From Pseudomonas caricapapayae (GTDB lineage Bacteria > Pseudomonadota > Gammaproteobacteria > Pseudomonadales > Pseudomonadaceae): a DNA stretch of 59,561 bases. A model generated the notes under the pieces. It searched no databases and had not been told where the DNA came from. It was given only the letters and a program-made list of their open reading frames with translations. The position numbers and the translations under genes are program-made. Location: positions 1 to 59,561 of the forward strand of contig NZ_LJPW01000141.1 in assembly GCF_001400735.1 (NCBI RefSeq), given 5' to 3'. Shown in pieces: positions 9,001 through 16,086 of this stretch; within the stretch, counting starts at the first letter, position 1, and each line of letters begins with the position of its first letter.

Positions 9001-9823
9001 CAAGCGGGGGTTTCTTCAACTCTCGACGGACGATGAAATCATCTTGAAAAATCGTATCTTTAAGATTGGTAAATTTCGCATCGCCAGGTAACTTGACGGC
9101 AATATATTCATTTGGCTTGCCTTCATTGCGAACGCGAGTTTCCCCATGCTCTCTAACCAACTCATAGAACCCAACACGGGTTTGTACACCTTGCTCAATA
9201 ACCTGTTTTACCAGGTCTTGTTTGAACTGGCGATTTTTCCCATAAAAGTCGTCGCCCTTGTAGCGTGATAACACACTGGCGGCGTCTTTAATATCAGCCC
9301 GCACATGTTCCCGTGGCGAAGAAAGGTTATACTTGTGGTTTACATACTCCTGAAACGCTTCCAAATGCTTTTCAGATTGCGAGTAATTTGACCCGACAGG
9401 GTCAAATATATTTCCAGACAAAAGATTCTTCTTAGGGATGACAATATGAATGTGCGGCTTGCGCTCTATTTGCTCGCCTGTTTTTTTATCTGCGAGCGTT
9501 TTTATTTTGGGCAGATGAGCCTCTGCGTAAAAATTAAATTCCTCCTCTTTATAAGCGTACATCATGAACTGCTGAAATTCCTGCGTAATACTATTAAGCA
9601 CATTGTGCGGAATATGATCCTCACGAAACGCGAGGGTAATGGTCAAGTAGCGATCTTGGCCTTTGTCTTCAATGCTTTCGTACACCACGCGGGTCAGGTC
9701 AAGATCGCCGTAGAGAATAACGCGATGATCAAGTTCATCTCGGGTAAATTCACGGCCAGACTTTGTCCCTTCCTCCAAATACTCTTGAACACCAGCGTTG
9801 TAGCCTCTAACTCTTATCAGCAC
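6083..9823 (-). CDS. Relaxase with LPD7-like and KfrB-like C-terminal regions; middle out of frame
   Basis: The relaxase would nick oriT and lead the strand into the recipient. The N-terminal 320 residues carry the HIHIVIP metal-binding motif at residues 124-130 and look intact. The C-terminal half has an LPD7-like segment (FVDTGTTISMRRTG) and, near the end, a GTLIEHGEAPYQHN...WGVGLAEA segment typical of the KfrB-like tail of such proteins. The middle (about residues 333-473) is Arg/Gly/Ser-rich and is the out-of-frame reading of a separate gene at 8404-8823. A PPYA-NP-RVAT...LFDPLKRP segment occurs twice, 85 residues apart. The GTG start at 9823 overlaps the MobC-like gene. The continuous frame may therefore be a fusion of two relaxase pieces; whether a 1246-residue protein is made is uncertain. 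Confidence 0.75.
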   Translation of the reverse strand: MLIRVRGYNAGVQEYLEEGTKSGREFTRDELDHRVILYGDLDLTRVVYESIEDKGQDRYLTITLAFREDHIPHNVLNSITQEFQQFMMYAYKEEEFNFYAEAHLPKIKTLADKKTGEQIERKPHIHIVIPKKNLLSGNIFDPVGSNYSQSEKHLEAFQEYVNHKYNLSSPREHVRADIKDAASVLSRYKGDDFYGKNRQFKQDLVKQVIEQGVQTRVGFYELVREHGETRVRNEGKPNEYIAVKLPGDAKFTNLKDTIFQDDFIVRRELKKPPLDPNVIRDRLLEWPQRAKEIKYVSKAGPDFRKLYVASSPEDRVRILNECEQKFYKTYGESHDNVHTGQRQRDHQRSPAETTGRRTAAPADGLQDLSVSDVADHRQAGPTRSRDGALLLPSDAHVHVGQSQPGGDSGLRSSVPGGGRGRRVGSTAERGRGGSQPAAVSQETKGTATPAGATGRRRAGAGKPRNTRVRAGRVVPPYAQNPHRVATIADIEERGRRLFDPLKRPSDNALVFYRSSSHPHLADQLPQATAATTTPVQSTAGRRPRSSGKPRPPRQWRPGAVPPYAKNPLRVATVADIEQRARMLFDPLKRPADKALVFKRASIKALTVNKHASTVAAYFTRQAQHNQIAPAHRRAIRRLDQQYFALRRAVFSDQRLTRQDKAQLVSVLTFERLKAREQFHNPQPNIEVNLMGSAAIRNLLDDEKEDPGFSISGARGPGREGVRDQVKRVMDRFAKQVDPAAASERARDLSAKDLYTRKAKFSQNVHYLDKQTDKTLFVDTGTTISMRRTGITEAGVSVALQLARERFGSTLTINGTAEFKKLVIEAVAKNGLDVHFTDKAMNQSLADRRAELDIERGGQSIGPATDLPRHVDDATRDVRDQADRLGVTVPIEALYGQGKTADQVSQALAAQLDTVPEPERIAFVETVAITLAIPVRGEPKGDQAFAQWQAQRAQPAADSAATATAETQTRVPTPSGAAPEPVIPEAAKPALATDPALQSPSELVRLEAQWRRDFPMPEADVRASDTVMGLRGEDHAVWIIATNDKTPEAAAMLTAYMENDSYREAFKASIVAAYKQVENSPKLVDDLDHLTAMAAQIVNEVEERLYPAPQASSESTNKIIEGTLIEHGEAPYQHNDDNQMSYFVTLKPEGSKPRTVWGVGLAEAMSDADLKQGDQVRLQDLGTQPVVVQVIEENGTVTDKTVNRREWSAQPVAPEREVAETTPKGQAAAAGTPELSSPDEDDGMSVD
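8404..8823 (-). CDS. Cys-rich, acidic-tailed protein embedded in the relaxase frame
   Basis: This 139-residue frame lies wholly inside the relaxase frame but has the protein-like composition that the relaxase frame lacks there. It has CKTC, CYC and a fourth single Cys, suggesting a metal site, then an acidic run (QEEDEEGG...SEEEEE) and a charged C-terminus. ATG at 8823 follows a GGAG ribosome site six bases upstream. I do not recognise the family. Its position inside a transfer gene suggests a conjugation accessory role, but that is only an inference. Confidence 0.65.
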   Translation of the reverse strand: MTTYTPGNDREITSEVLLKLQGDALRHLPMACKTCPSAMWQITGKPDRPEAVTVRCYCPVMHTFTWDSRNQEEILDCDHLYQEEDEEGGSGPQLSEEEEEANLPPFLKKQREQQRLQAQQADDEPELENPETPEYELDV

Positions 9824-10154
9824 GGTCCACCCCAGCTAAAAGCAAGTCTCGAATCGACATGAGGGTATTTGAGATTTTCAAGAACAACCCCTCTGAAACA
9901 ATGCCTCTGTGGTGGGCCTGGTGAACTCGCTTGGCAAGTTGGTTGAGGTTGTTACTGGACTTGTTGAAGATGAAAACCAGCCGCTCCTGGTCCACCGAAG
10001 CCGCTTTGAATACCGGAGTTTTGTTGAGCAGCAGCTCGCGGAAGAACACCGAAGACTTGGTGCCCGACTGCTGCATGATTTTTTCAAAGGGTGCGTACTG
10101 TTCTTCGGTCAGCCGAAAGGACACTACGCGATCCTTGTTGCGTTTTTTGAGCAT
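9807..10154 (-). CDS. MobC-like relaxosome accessory protein
   Basis: The 115-residue protein starts RNKDRVVSFRLTEEQYAPF, the ribbon-helix-helix pattern of MobC-family mobilisation proteins, and continues with the family-like ELLLNKTPV and NNLNQLAKRVHQAHH segments. These proteins bind oriT and help the relaxase open the strands. ATG at 10154 with AGAGGTGG upstream is chosen over a longer frame. Its stop overlaps the relaxase GTG start, so the pair is co-translated. Confidence 0.85.
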   Translation of the reverse strand: MLKKRNKDRVVSFRLTEEQYAPFEKIMQQSGTKSSVFFRELLLNKTPVFKAASVDQERLVFIFNKSSNNLNQLAKRVHQAHHRGIVSEGLFLKISNTLMSIRDLLLAGVDRADKS

Positions 10155-10484
10155 GGGACCACCTCTCGGATACCAACCGACAACAACAAATGACAGACGA
10201 CGCTTTCCCGCTTTGCGGGGTTTCAAAGGGGTATCCCCTTTGGCACGGACGATGTTTTCAAAAAGGCGAAGCTCTTTTTGTAAACAATCGTCAACGTGCC
10301 TGTTTAGCGAATTCGAGATAGGGGGTCAGCAGGGTGAACCCACGGGTTACATCAGAATTGCATCAGAAATGCTCGCTATTACGTCAGGAATGCTTGGCAT
10401 TGCGTTTTTATGCATCAGTGTTACGCTCGAATACGACAGATTTACATCAGAATTACATCACTTTGTACGCAGCAAGGGGCAATC
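10155..10484. other. Divergent intergenic region, probable oriT
   Basis: The gap separates the minus-strand mobC-relaxase operon from the plus-strand gene at 10485, the usual location of an origin of transfer. It contains two 19-bp direct repeats (separate entry). I cannot identify the nick site. Confidence 0.45.
10347..10460 (+). repeat. Pair of 19-bp direct repeats in the mob intergenic region
   Basis: TTACATCAGAATTGCATCA at 10347-10365 and TTACATCAGAATTACATCA at 10442-10460 differ at one base. Each contains the imperfect internal repeat ACATCAGAATTRCATCA. The second copy lies about 25 bases before the start of the 10485 gene, so it may be an operator as well as a relaxosome binding site. 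Confidence 0.7.
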
Positions 10485-10907
10485 GTGGCTCAAGAAACCG
10501 AAAACCGGCGTGAGGCGTTGGCAGAACTGGCACAGGACAGCAAAGCCAGGTCGTACACTGCGCAGATCCGCGACCTGTATGACGTGATCGAAAACGCCCT
10601 GGACTCAGGTGTAAGCAGGACGGTGATCCACCAAAAACTGGTTGATACCGGACTTGCAGTCAGCCTTCGTCACTTCGACCAGGCGCTGTACCGAATCCGT
10701 AAAAGCCATAAACGAGCCAGACAGGTTAAACACCCCCTCCCTGAAAAAAACGACAGCGCAGCGGTCAGCAAACCCCCATTGCTGAATGGCGAAAAAACCA
10801 CGCCAAGAGCCAACATCAGGCAAAGCATGAAGGAGATCAGGGAGGAGGTGGAAAACACGGACTGGGCCAAAGTCATCAGTGACGCGAACAGAACTTCAAA
10901 GCCATGA
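10485..10907 (+). CDS. Small basic transfer-region protein
   Basis: A 140-residue protein divergent from mobC. The GTG at 10485 is chosen because AGGGG lies six bases upstream; the longer frame has none. The central part (YTAQIRDLYDVIENALDSGVSRTVIHQKLVDTGL) could form a helix-turn-helix, and the C-terminal third is basic and hydrophilic. The location opposite mobC beside the 19-bp repeats suggests an oriT-binding or regulatory protein, comparable in position to TraK or TrwA. The family is not recognised. Confidence 0.6.
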   Translation: MAQETENRREALAELAQDSKARSYTAQIRDLYDVIENALDSGVSRTVIHQKLVDTGLAVSLRHFDQALYRIRKSHKRARQVKHPLPEKNDSAAVSKPPLLNGEKTTPRANIRQSMKEIREEVENTDWAKVISDANRTSKP

Positions 10908-10932
10908 CAGGGTATGGTTGCTAACTCCGTAG

Positions 10933-11505
10933 TTACGGCGCGAACTGTTTCTTAATGGCGGATGGTAGCGTATCAATGACAGCCTGCTGTTTTTTGTATT
11001 CGTGGTAGAACCATCGATTGGTTTCATTAACGTCCTGAGCCTTTATCGCTACCCAACCCATTGCGGACACTACCACGATGCTTAAGGCCACAAATCCCGC
11101 CAAGACGATGTAATTGAACCGTGAAGCCTGCGTATCACGGAAATTACCGGATAAAGCACTTACTCGCTTTTCCAAGTCATCGATTTTGATCGCTGCGCGC
11201 TGCAATGCAGGTTCGAACACTCGCTCTAAACTCTGGTGAATGGCCGTGGACATTTCCAAAGCAACGTCCACACCTGCTTTGGCGGCAGTCGCTTGAATGA
11301 CTTCCTTTGTCGTTTCTTGCAAAAGCAACGCCGTGTCTTCCGCATCCTCTACAGCGTCGGCCACAATATCCAGAGAATCTCTCATCGATAGCTCAAGCAA
11401 CTGCGGTATGCGTTTTACATCATCGTGCAAACGACCAACATCGCTCAGAAGCTCAATGATCAAAGCATCACGCGCAGTAGTTGGGACAGCTTCAAGTTCA
11501 CTCAT
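10933..11505 (-). CDS. stbC: StbC-like plasmid stability membrane protein
   Basis: The 190-residue protein has a long helical region (residues 20-125) and one transmembrane helix (YIVLAGFVALSIVVVSAMGWVAI) near residue 130-152, with a short C-terminal tail. It follows stbB with a four-base overlap (ATGA). In IncW plasmid R388 and relatives an stbABC cluster next to the mobilisation genes affects stability and transfer; the pairing and order here support the StbC assignment more than sequence does. Confidence 0.6.
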   Translation of the reverse strand: MSELEAVPTTARDALIIELLSDVGRLHDDVKRIPQLLELSMRDSLDIVADAVEDAEDTALLLQETTKEVIQATAAKAGVDVALEMSTAIHQSLERVFEPALQRAAIKIDDLEKRVSALSGNFRDTQASRFNYIVLAGFVALSIVVVSAMGWVAIKAQDVNETNRWFYHEYKKQQAVIDTLPSAIKKQFAP

Positions 11506-12245
11506 TTGATCACCTCAATACCAAACAGCGCTGTGAACACCGCATCAAGCTTGCGATTGACGCCTTTACACAAGAGCTTGAGTCCGTACATGTCAGACCA
11601 ACGATCACGCTCTTGTGCGCTAGCGTCTTTGTCCTTAAGAAGTGCTTTGTAGTCGATGTCATCGTCCATGACGCTTTGCATTGAAATGCGGTGGATAGAC
11701 AGAGCGTCAAATAATTCTGATTCGAACACGGCACATTCTGGATTCAACGTGAATGCACCGGCGCGCTGGTGATAAGCAAAGATAATCGGAAACTCTGCAT
11801 TAACATCCTTTTTGACACGATTGAACAATACAAGAATCTTTTCAGGAGGTACGCCCAGAGAGGCCAGGCTGCCGATCATGCTGACCGTTTCTTTTTGCTC
11901 TTTGGTGCCCGAGGTGACCGGGATCACGAAGTAGTCGACTTCTTCATGAGCTTCGTCAAACTCCTCCAGGTTGGCCATGAAGTCTTCCACATTGGATGCT
12001 CCGACATCGATGATGGCCTGATCCTCAAGCATGAGTCGTTTGAACAGCTCACGGAATGCGTTGCCACGTAGCTTCTCTACATCCAGGCCAAGGTTCTCCG
12101 CCGTTTCGTTGATGGACTCAATGGCATAGAGCGGAGCGCCGCCCATACGTGGCCACAGCAGGTTGGCAGCAATGGTAGTTTTGCCTACGGTGCCGGTGTA
12201 GTTAATGACGACGACTTTCTTTTTAAACCAACTGATCGCTTTCAT
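11502..12245 (-). CDS. stbB: StbB-like ParA-family ATPase
   Basis: The 247-residue protein begins MKAISWFKKKVVVINYTGTVGKTT, with a deviant P-loop (GTVGKTT). The following segment APLYAIESINETAENLG and AIIDVGASNVEDF resemble StbB of IncW-type plasmids rather than true ParA. ATG at 12245 with AAGGAA upstream is chosen over an upstream frame. It overlaps stbC. In R388, StbB is needed for conjugation and counteracts StbA in plasmid localisation. It is a second ParA-like ATPase besides the one at 5303. Confidence 0.8.
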   Translation of the reverse strand: MKAISWFKKKVVVINYTGTVGKTTIAANLLWPRMGGAPLYAIESINETAENLGLDVEKLRGNAFRELFKRLMLEDQAIIDVGASNVEDFMANLEEFDEAHEEVDYFVIPVTSGTKEQKETVSMIGSLASLGVPPEKILVLFNRVKKDVNAEFPIIFAYHQRAGAFTLNPECAVFESELFDALSIHRISMQSVMDDDIDYKALLKDKDASAQERDRWSDMYGLKLLCKGVNRKLDAVFTALFGIEVIK

Positions 12246-12552
12246 TTGGGTATTCCTTGAATAGAGGGGTTCGCACCGGGTAAACACCACCCGGTGTGCT
12301 TGATCTGAAAAATGTTGATGTCGGGCGGTTTGAACACCAAGGGCGCGGCCCTTGTCATCTCGCAACGGCCGCGTTGACCTCGGGAGCGCGGGGTGGTGAA
12401 GCTACCCCACACTCCCAAGGTGAGCCTTTTCTAAACGAGGTAGCGTCAAGTGTGCGCTGCGCCCGTGCTTCCGTTCGCCGCGACGATAAAGCGCGTCACG
12501 ACGAGCCGGGAGCGCGGCACCTGACTTGGGGCAAGATCGCTGTGCGGATGGG
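12246..12552. other. Gap between ssb and stbB
   Basis: About 300 GC-rich bases with no convincing gene. A GGGGT/ACCCC hairpin near 12393-12408 might be a weak terminator for ssb. Promoter elements for stbBC probably lie here but are not clear. Confidence 0.4.
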
Positions 12553-13158
12553 TCAGACCAGCATCCAGTTGAACCGATAGGGGTCCATGAACGGGATCTT
12601 GTCATCACCTCCGTCAAAATCCCCAGCGGGTTGCGGTTCGGGCGCTTTGGCCTGTGCCTGCTTGCCTGATGCACGTGGCGGTTTTGGTGCCGCTTTGCCC
12701 TTGCCGGACGGTTTTTCCGGTGCCGCCTGCTGGGGAGCTTGCTGCCGAGGGGGTTCCTGGTGATCACTGCCGCCGCTGCCATGGCTGTTCTGCCCTTGTG
12801 GGGCGTCGCCCTGTGGACGACCACCCAGCAGCTGCATGGTGCCCTGCATGTCCACGACGATTTCCGTGGTGTAGCGTTTGATGCCGTCCTTTTCCCATTC
12901 GCGGGTTTGCAGCTTGCCCTCGATGTAGACCTGCGAGCCCTTGTGCAGGAATTCGCCGGCGATTTCTGCGACCTTGCCAAACAGCGACACTCGGTGCCAT
13001 TCGGTCTTTTCGACCTTCTGACCGGTCTGTTTGTCGGTCCGTTGCTCGCTGGTGGCCAGGCTCAGGTTGGTCACCGCAGTGCTATTGGGCAGGTAACGAC
13101 AGTCAGGGTCTTGTCCGCAGGTGCCTACTAGGATCACTTTATTGATGCCACGCGCCAT
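12553..13158 (-). CDS. ssb: Single-stranded DNA-binding protein
   Basis: Residues 1-110 form a typical SSB OB fold (MARGINKVILVG, TEWHRVSLFGKVAEIA, LHKGSQVYIEGKLQTREWEKDG). A Pro/Gln/Gly-rich linker of about 70 residues follows. The usual acidic tip DDxIPF is present (DDKIPF) but followed by eleven more residues (MDPYRFNWMLV), as in some plasmid SSBs; an occluded or altered tip may change partner binding. It coats the transferred strand or the lagging template. The start is supported by the conserved MARG N-terminus. Confidence 0.93.
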   Translation of the reverse strand: MARGINKVILVGTCGQDPDCRYLPNSTAVTNLSLATSEQRTDKQTGQKVEKTEWHRVSLFGKVAEIAGEFLHKGSQVYIEGKLQTREWEKDGIKRYTTEIVVDMQGTMQLLGGRPQGDAPQGQNSHGSGGSDHQEPPRQQAPQQAAPEKPSGKGKAAPKPPRASGKQAQAKAPEPQPAGDFDGGDDKIPFMDPYRFNWMLV

Positions 13159-13185
13159 GATTGCGCTCCTTCTTCAATGAGGTCG

Positions 13186-13470
13186 TTAAGGGGTGTCTTC
13201 GTTCGGGTCAAACACGAATATCGTGCTCAGAAGCTCTCGGCCACAGGTTGTGGTCTGCTCAGCTGGGCCCAGCAGCAATGCCGTTGAACCGTCTGCCGAC
13301 AACTCAAACTCTGCAAAACAGTGGTCGCAATCCACCGGACGCCAGGTCATTTCCCACGCTTTGACGTTGACGATGTCCACCGTCGCAGGGGTTTCGCAGT
13401 TGGGGCAGTGCGCCGTCATCGTTTCGCCGTCTGGCCACTGCGCCGTCTTGGGCTGTTGTTCCTCTGGCAT
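13186..13470 (-). CDS. Small putative zinc-ribbon protein
   Basis: The 94-residue protein has CPNC and CDHC pairs 27 residues apart, a likely zinc ribbon, followed by an acidic segment. ATG at 13470 is chosen because GGAGG lies upstream; the in-frame upstream start lacks one. It lies between topB and ssb in the same direction and is probably cotranscribed with them. No family name can be given. Confidence 0.65.
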   Translation of the reverse strand: MPEEQQPKTAQWPDGETMTAHCPNCETPATVDIVNVKAWEMTWRPVDCDHCFAEFELSADGSTALLLGPAEQTTTCGRELLSTIFVFDPNEDTP

Positions 13471-13496
13471 AGCCAAAGCCTCCTTTGTAGAGGGGG

Positions 13497-15656
13497 TCAT
13501 GCGCGCGTGGGTTTGCGGCTGTATACGAATTCCAGCTTGGCTTCGTGGTTGAGCTTTAGAGCCGCATCAAATGACTTGCCGGTTTTCTTGCTGCGAAAAC
13601 CCTTCAGTACACCCGTCTTGCCCGTCGTCAGCAGTGTCCCGATCTGGCCGGGGGACAGCATCTTGCCGCTGACTTCCGGGTAGAACTTGAAAGCGCAGGC
13701 GCGACATCCGATCACTCGCGGGGTGACGGCCAGGTCACTGCCGCACATGGGGCAATGGGCGTTCAGGCTATCCAGCACCGGCTTACCGTCACCCTGCACG
13801 TTGCCCAGATCGACGTTGTGCACCTGGTGGGCAATGAAGTCCTCCAGTTCGTCCAGGAACGCGTCCACGGTCAGTTCACCTGCCTCGATCATCTGTTGCT
13901 GTTCATGCCAGAGCGCGGTCATGTCCGGCGTGGTGGCAATCGCTGGCAACGCGGCAATGAACTCCAGCCCCAACTGGGTGGGGATCAGTTTTTTCTTCTC
14001 GACCGCGTAAAAACCTCGCTCCTGAAGCTTGGCCAGCACTGCGCCTCGGGTCGCCGGGGTGCCGATGCCGCCGTTCTCGCCTTCCTTACCTTGGTCGCGG
14101 GCGATCAGCAGCTGTTTGATGCGTGGGTCTTGCACATACTTGGCGACACGCCGTAGATCCTTGAGCAGCTCAGCTTCGGTGTAGAGCGGCAGGGGCTTGG
14201 TCTTCTCCTTCGCGACAGTGATGCCGTCGCACACCCCGGCGTCACCGACTTTCAAGTCCGCCAAGGCATCGAAAACCAAGGGGTCACAGTCTTCCTGGCT
14301 GTCTTCCTCCTCTGTTTCCTCGGCCATCTGAGCAGTCCAGCCGAGCTGCGTCACTTTGGTGGAGCGCGCCACGAAGGTGTGGCCGTTCACGCCAAAACAC
14401 ACTTTGGCACTGAGGTAGCGTTTTTCGGGCAAGAACAGCGCGACGTAGCGTTTGACAATAGCCAAGTACACCGCTCGTTCATCGGCGCTCAGCTGGGCAA
14501 CGTCGATCTTCACCGCTGTGGGGATGATCGCAGTGTGGGCAGACACCTTGCTGTCGTTGAACGCCCGGCTTTTGCGTTCTGAGTTCACCTCGGTAAACAT
14601 GCCGGCAAGGTCCGGCAGGGCTTCGCTCAGCAGGCTCAAGGTCTGCGGAGCCTCACCAAATTGTTCGTCGGTCAGGTAACTGCAATCGGACCGGTTGTAG
14701 GTGATGGCCTTGTACTTCTCGCGCAGCGCCTGGGTCAGGGCCAGGGTTTTCTCCGCATCGATGCTGTGGGTCTTGCTCATGTACACCTGCAGGTTCAGCA
14801 ACGCGAACGGCAAGGGTGCCGCTGTTTGCTTCTCTTCCACACGGGCTTCGGTCACATCTGCGGGCTTCATTCTGCACGCGTCTGCCACTTGGGTGGCATA
14901 GGCCTCGTCGATAATGCGGTTCTTGTCATCGATCGGGGCATCCGCAGCCACCACGAGTCGGGCCTGGGGACGACTGCTGCCAACGGCCAGGCTTGCCGCC
15001 ACCGTGTAGAAATACGCACTGGTATGACTCTTGTTGGCCAGGTAGCGGTTCACGATCAGCCCCAGAATGGGGGTTTGCACGCGGCCCACTGACAACACGC
15101 CTTTGACGCCCTTGGCTCTACCGGCCAAGGTGCAGGCGCGGGTCATGTTGAAGCCGTACAACTGGTCACCGAGGCTGCGGGCCAGGGCCTTCTGGTACAG
15201 GCCGTAAAACTCGCGGTTGTCGCGCAGGCCGTCCAACGCTTTGCGGGCGGCGTTGGCGTTCATGTCGTTGATCAGGATGCGTTTGACCGGTGCGGTGTTG
15301 CCGAAATACTCCAGGACCTCCTCGACCAGCAGCTGGCCTTCGTCGTCTGGGTCACCGGCGTGGACGATTTCCGAAGCACGACCGACCAGCTGCTGGACCA
15401 CCTTGAGCTGGTCGCGGGTGCGCGCAATGGGCTGGTACTTGGCAGGGCGCAGCTTGAGGGGCAAATCAGCCTGAACCCAGTTTTTGTAATCAGGGTTGTG
15501 TACCTCGGGCGGGGCCAGTTCGAGCAGGTGGCCGATGCACCAGGTGACAATATCGTTGCTGCCGCACTCGAAATAGCCATCCTTGCGTATGACGGTGCCC
15601 AGCGCCTCGGCAATGACCTGGCCCAAGGCAGGCTTTTCCGCAATGAATACTCGCAT
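13497..15656 (-). CDS. topB: DNA topoisomerase III (type IA)
   Basis: The 719-residue protein starts MRVFIAEKPALGQVIAEALG, a Toprim start, and has the acidic triad AGDPDDEGQLL. The catalytic Tyr is in ITYNRSDCSYL, corresponding to TYxRTD of TopB. GVLSVGRVQTP is also diagnostic. The C-terminal CPMC...CRAC pairs form a zinc finger. Plasmid TopB/TraE proteins of conjugative systems decatenate or process transfer intermediates. Length is slightly above chromosomal TopB because of the zinc finger. Confidence 0.95.
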   Translation of the reverse strand: MRVFIAEKPALGQVIAEALGTVIRKDGYFECGSNDIVTWCIGHLLELAPPEVHNPDYKNWVQADLPLKLRPAKYQPIARTRDQLKVVQQLVGRASEIVHAGDPDDEGQLLVEEVLEYFGNTAPVKRILINDMNANAARKALDGLRDNREFYGLYQKALARSLGDQLYGFNMTRACTLAGRAKGVKGVLSVGRVQTPILGLIVNRYLANKSHTSAYFYTVAASLAVGSSRPQARLVVAADAPIDDKNRIIDEAYATQVADACRMKPADVTEARVEEKQTAAPLPFALLNLQVYMSKTHSIDAEKTLALTQALREKYKAITYNRSDCSYLTDEQFGEAPQTLSLLSEALPDLAGMFTEVNSERKSRAFNDSKVSAHTAIIPTAVKIDVAQLSADERAVYLAIVKRYVALFLPEKRYLSAKVCFGVNGHTFVARSTKVTQLGWTAQMAEETEEEDSQEDCDPLVFDALADLKVGDAGVCDGITVAKEKTKPLPLYTEAELLKDLRRVAKYVQDPRIKQLLIARDQGKEGENGGIGTPATRGAVLAKLQERGFYAVEKKKLIPTQLGLEFIAALPAIATTPDMTALWHEQQQMIEAGELTVDAFLDELEDFIAHQVHNVDLGNVQGDGKPVLDSLNAHCPMCGSDLAVTPRVIGCRACAFKFYPEVSGKMLSPGQIGTLLTTGKTGVLKGFRSKKTGKSFDAALKLNHEAKLEFVYSRKPTRA

Positions 15657-15683
15657 GGTGTTCTCCTTGTCAGGATCTGGGGC

Positions 15684-16046
15684 TTAACCCCGGACCTTGC
15701 CAAACTTGTCGTTGATTTTTTGGGTGTAGGTCTGATCGGCACCGGGGCAACTATTGAGGTAGTCAAGGCGCGCCGTGGCGGTCTGGCTCCATTTGATGTT
15801 CCCGTGCTTCTTGACCAGGATGCTGAAGTAGTCTTGCTCGGCGCTGCGGCACTCGCTGCCACCGCTGTTGCCAGTGAACATGCCGAACATGCACAGCACG
15901 GATTTGCATGGGTCACCAGCGAAGGCTGGGCCACTGCCCAGCAGGCACACCACGAACAGAGCGCAGACCCGCGTTTTGCCGTGACCGGGCACGGCGTCGC
16001 CAGCGGCATGACCTTGGCGGTCAGCCGTTTTATTGAAGGTATTCAT
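15684..16046 (-). CDS. trbM: TrbM/KikA-family conjugation protein
   Basis: A 120-residue secreted protein with a signal peptide (CALFVVCLLGSGPAFA) and the TrbM/KikA pattern DPCKSVLCMFGMFTG followed by a further conserved Cys. ATG at 16046 with GGAG upstream is chosen; the longer frame is antisense-like over the end of virD4. TrbM proteins are periplasmic and assist mating-pair formation in IncP and IncN-type systems. It sits between topB and the coupling-protein gene. Confidence 0.85.
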   Translation of the reverse strand: MNTFNKTADRQGHAAGDAVPGHGKTRVCALFVVCLLGSGPAFAGDPCKSVLCMFGMFTGNSGGSECRSAEQDYFSILVKKHGNIKWSQTATARLDYLNSCPGADQTYTQKINDKFGKVRG

Positions 16047-16086
16047 GTGTTGCTCCTGCAGACGCTTGGGTGCGCCGGTGGGGGTG

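Noticed and set aside
12430..12455. ops-like GAGGTAGCGTCA element for RfaH/NusG paralogue
   Set aside because: Partial match, on the strand opposite to the local genes and far from the NusG-controlled operon.
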